A DNA stretch of 64,000 nucleotides, from assembly GCF_004341035.1 (NCBI RefSeq), contig NZ_SLXK01000024.1, positions 1 through 64,000 on the forward strand. The letters are read 5' to 3'. How positions within the stretch are numbered: position 1 is the first letter of the stretch; each line of letters starts with the position of its first letter. The notes below the pieces were generated by a model. It ran no database searches. It was not told where the DNA came from and saw only the letters and a list, made by a program, of their open reading frames with translations. The position numbers and the translations under genes are program-made. This document shows positions 63,404-64,000 of this stretch, one piece after another. The stretch comes from Scopulibacillus darangshiensis (GTDB lineage Bacteria > Bacillota > Bacilli > Bacillales > Sporolactobacillaceae).

Positions 63404-64000
63404 ATGAAAGCAATCGTACATAAAGGGACAGCCGGGTTTCAGGGAGTGTCTTACACTGATATAGAAGCCAGCAGTGTCAGTGACGGCAAGGTTAAAGTCA
63501 GTCTTAAGTCAGCAGGATTAAATCACCGTGATTTATTCGTTTTGACACGTCATAAGGAAGACGAACCCGGCCTGATTATAGGTTCTGACGGTGCCGGTGT
63601 CATAACGGAAATCGGTCAAGATGTAGAGGGGTTAACTGTAGGGGATGAAGTGGTGATTATCCCAAGTCTTGGCTGGAAGGACAAGACTCCTGCACCGCCT
63701 GAACACTTTGAAATTCTTGGATTACCCGATCACGGCACATTCGCTGAAGAGATCGTGATCGATGCCGGGCAAATTGCCAGGAAACCCGGCTATTTAACAT
63801 GGGAGGAAGCAGGTGTTCTGCCCCTTGGAGCCTTAACCGCATACCGTGCTCTTTTTACAAGGGGCCAATTAAAAGTGGGACAAACTGTATTTATACCCGG
63901 TGCCGGCAGCGGCGTCGCGACTTATCTGATACAAATGGCAAAAGCCTCCGATGCAAAAGTCATTGTTTCTTCCCGCAGTGAAGAAAAGCGACAGAAGGCC
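63404..64000 (+). CDS. Zinc-type alcohol dehydrogenase/quinone oxidoreductase (partial)
   Basis: An open frame running off the window end, first 199 codons seen. Medium-chain dehydrogenase of the YogA/QOR type: 'VSLKSAGLNHRDLFVLTRHK' (about 35-54), 'GSDGAGVITEIGQDVEGLTVGDEV' (about 66-89), and the start of the Rossmann domain 'IPGAGSGVATYLIQMAKA' (about 164-181). The first Cys ligand for a catalytic zinc is replaced by Leu-Asn-His, as in QOR-type members. ATG 63404 after AGAGGTGATT. Confidence 0.88.
   Translation, partial: MKAIVHKGTAGFQGVSYTDIEASSVSDGKVKVSLKSAGLNHRDLFVLTRHKEDEPGLIIGSDGAGVITEIGQDVEGLTVGDEVVIIPSLGWKDKTPAPPEHFEILGLPDHGTFAEEIVIDAGQIARKPGYLTWEEAGVLPLGALTAYRALFTRGQLKVGQTVFIPGAGSGVATYLIQMAKASDAKVIVSSRSEEKRQKA

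Overview
This is a window of about 64 kb from a spore-forming Firmicute of the order Bacillales. It carries spore-coat genes (cotB, cotH), the spore-cortex deacetylase pdaA and a gamma-type small acid-soluble spore protein (sspE). Ribosome-binding sites are strong AGGAGG types, and TTG and GTG starts are frequent. Blocks of gene order match the yfk, yfh and yga neighbourhoods of Bacillus subtilis, but the protein sequences are clearly divergent and the gal/lac island is extra. I cannot name the species.

Layout. 0-5.4 kb: a coat block with cotB, a small membrane ORF, an ArsB-type permease, a second CotB-like protein, then convergent cotH (the kinase whose known substrate is CotB) and an arginase-fold protein. 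5.6-8.6 kb: a TPP riboswitch controlling thiW-thiD-thiM-thiE, i.e. thiazole/HMP salvage. 8.6-13.5 kb: adenine deaminase with an unusual leader, two tiny genes, pepF and a BsuPI-domain lipoprotein. 13.6-20.5 kb: a LMW-PTP/cvfC/yfkI-like/yfkH-like series, then an acetolactate synthase-like gene and a yerD-type glutamate synthase. 20.6-27.2 kb: PfeT-type P1B4 ATPase and a thioredoxin-like protein, each with a near-perfect PerR box, plus VanZ, MFS, OsmC, SDR and YfkD. 27.2-29.5 kb: small genes, dispersed repeats, gene remnants and pdaA. 29.5-32.3 kb: an SsuABC/TauABC-type transporter.

32.3-43.7 kb is a lactose/galactose island. A ROK repressor diverges from galT-galK-galE, followed by an M24-peptidase-like protein that has lost most metal ligands, an SSS sodium:solute symporter with a 72-residue membrane partner, and a GH2 beta-galactosidase with a signal peptide. 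Lactose or galactosides would be cut outside the cell, the hexose taken up, and galactose passed through the Leland pathway. AT-rich inverted repeats lie directly after the -10 boxes of the galT and lacZ promoters and are candidate ROK operators.

43.7-53.1 kb follows the B. subtilis yfhD-yfhE-yfhF-recX-yfhH-yfhP-mutY-sspE-ygaC-ygaD order, with a GNAT gene, an SDR gene and a tRNA-like sequence inserted. 53.2-58.8 kb is a complete peptide ABC transporter operon behind a perfect cre box. 58.8-59.3 kb holds a dispersed repeat, a transposase remnant and a palindrome. 59.3-64 kb has ygaE and gsaB, a PqqD-like orphan frame, a probable type I toxin-antitoxin pair (26-residue Hol-Tox-like peptide with a convergent RNA), a NUDIX hydrolase and a zinc-type alcohol dehydrogenase cut by the window end.

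Most promising for novelty are the type I toxin-antitoxin locus, the galactoside island with its metal-site-dead M24 protein and shared operators, the permease between two CotB paralogues, the tRNA-like element, the orphan PqqD-like frame and the dispersed repeat families. No CRISPR array, rRNA operon, intact prophage or intact insertion sequence was seen.
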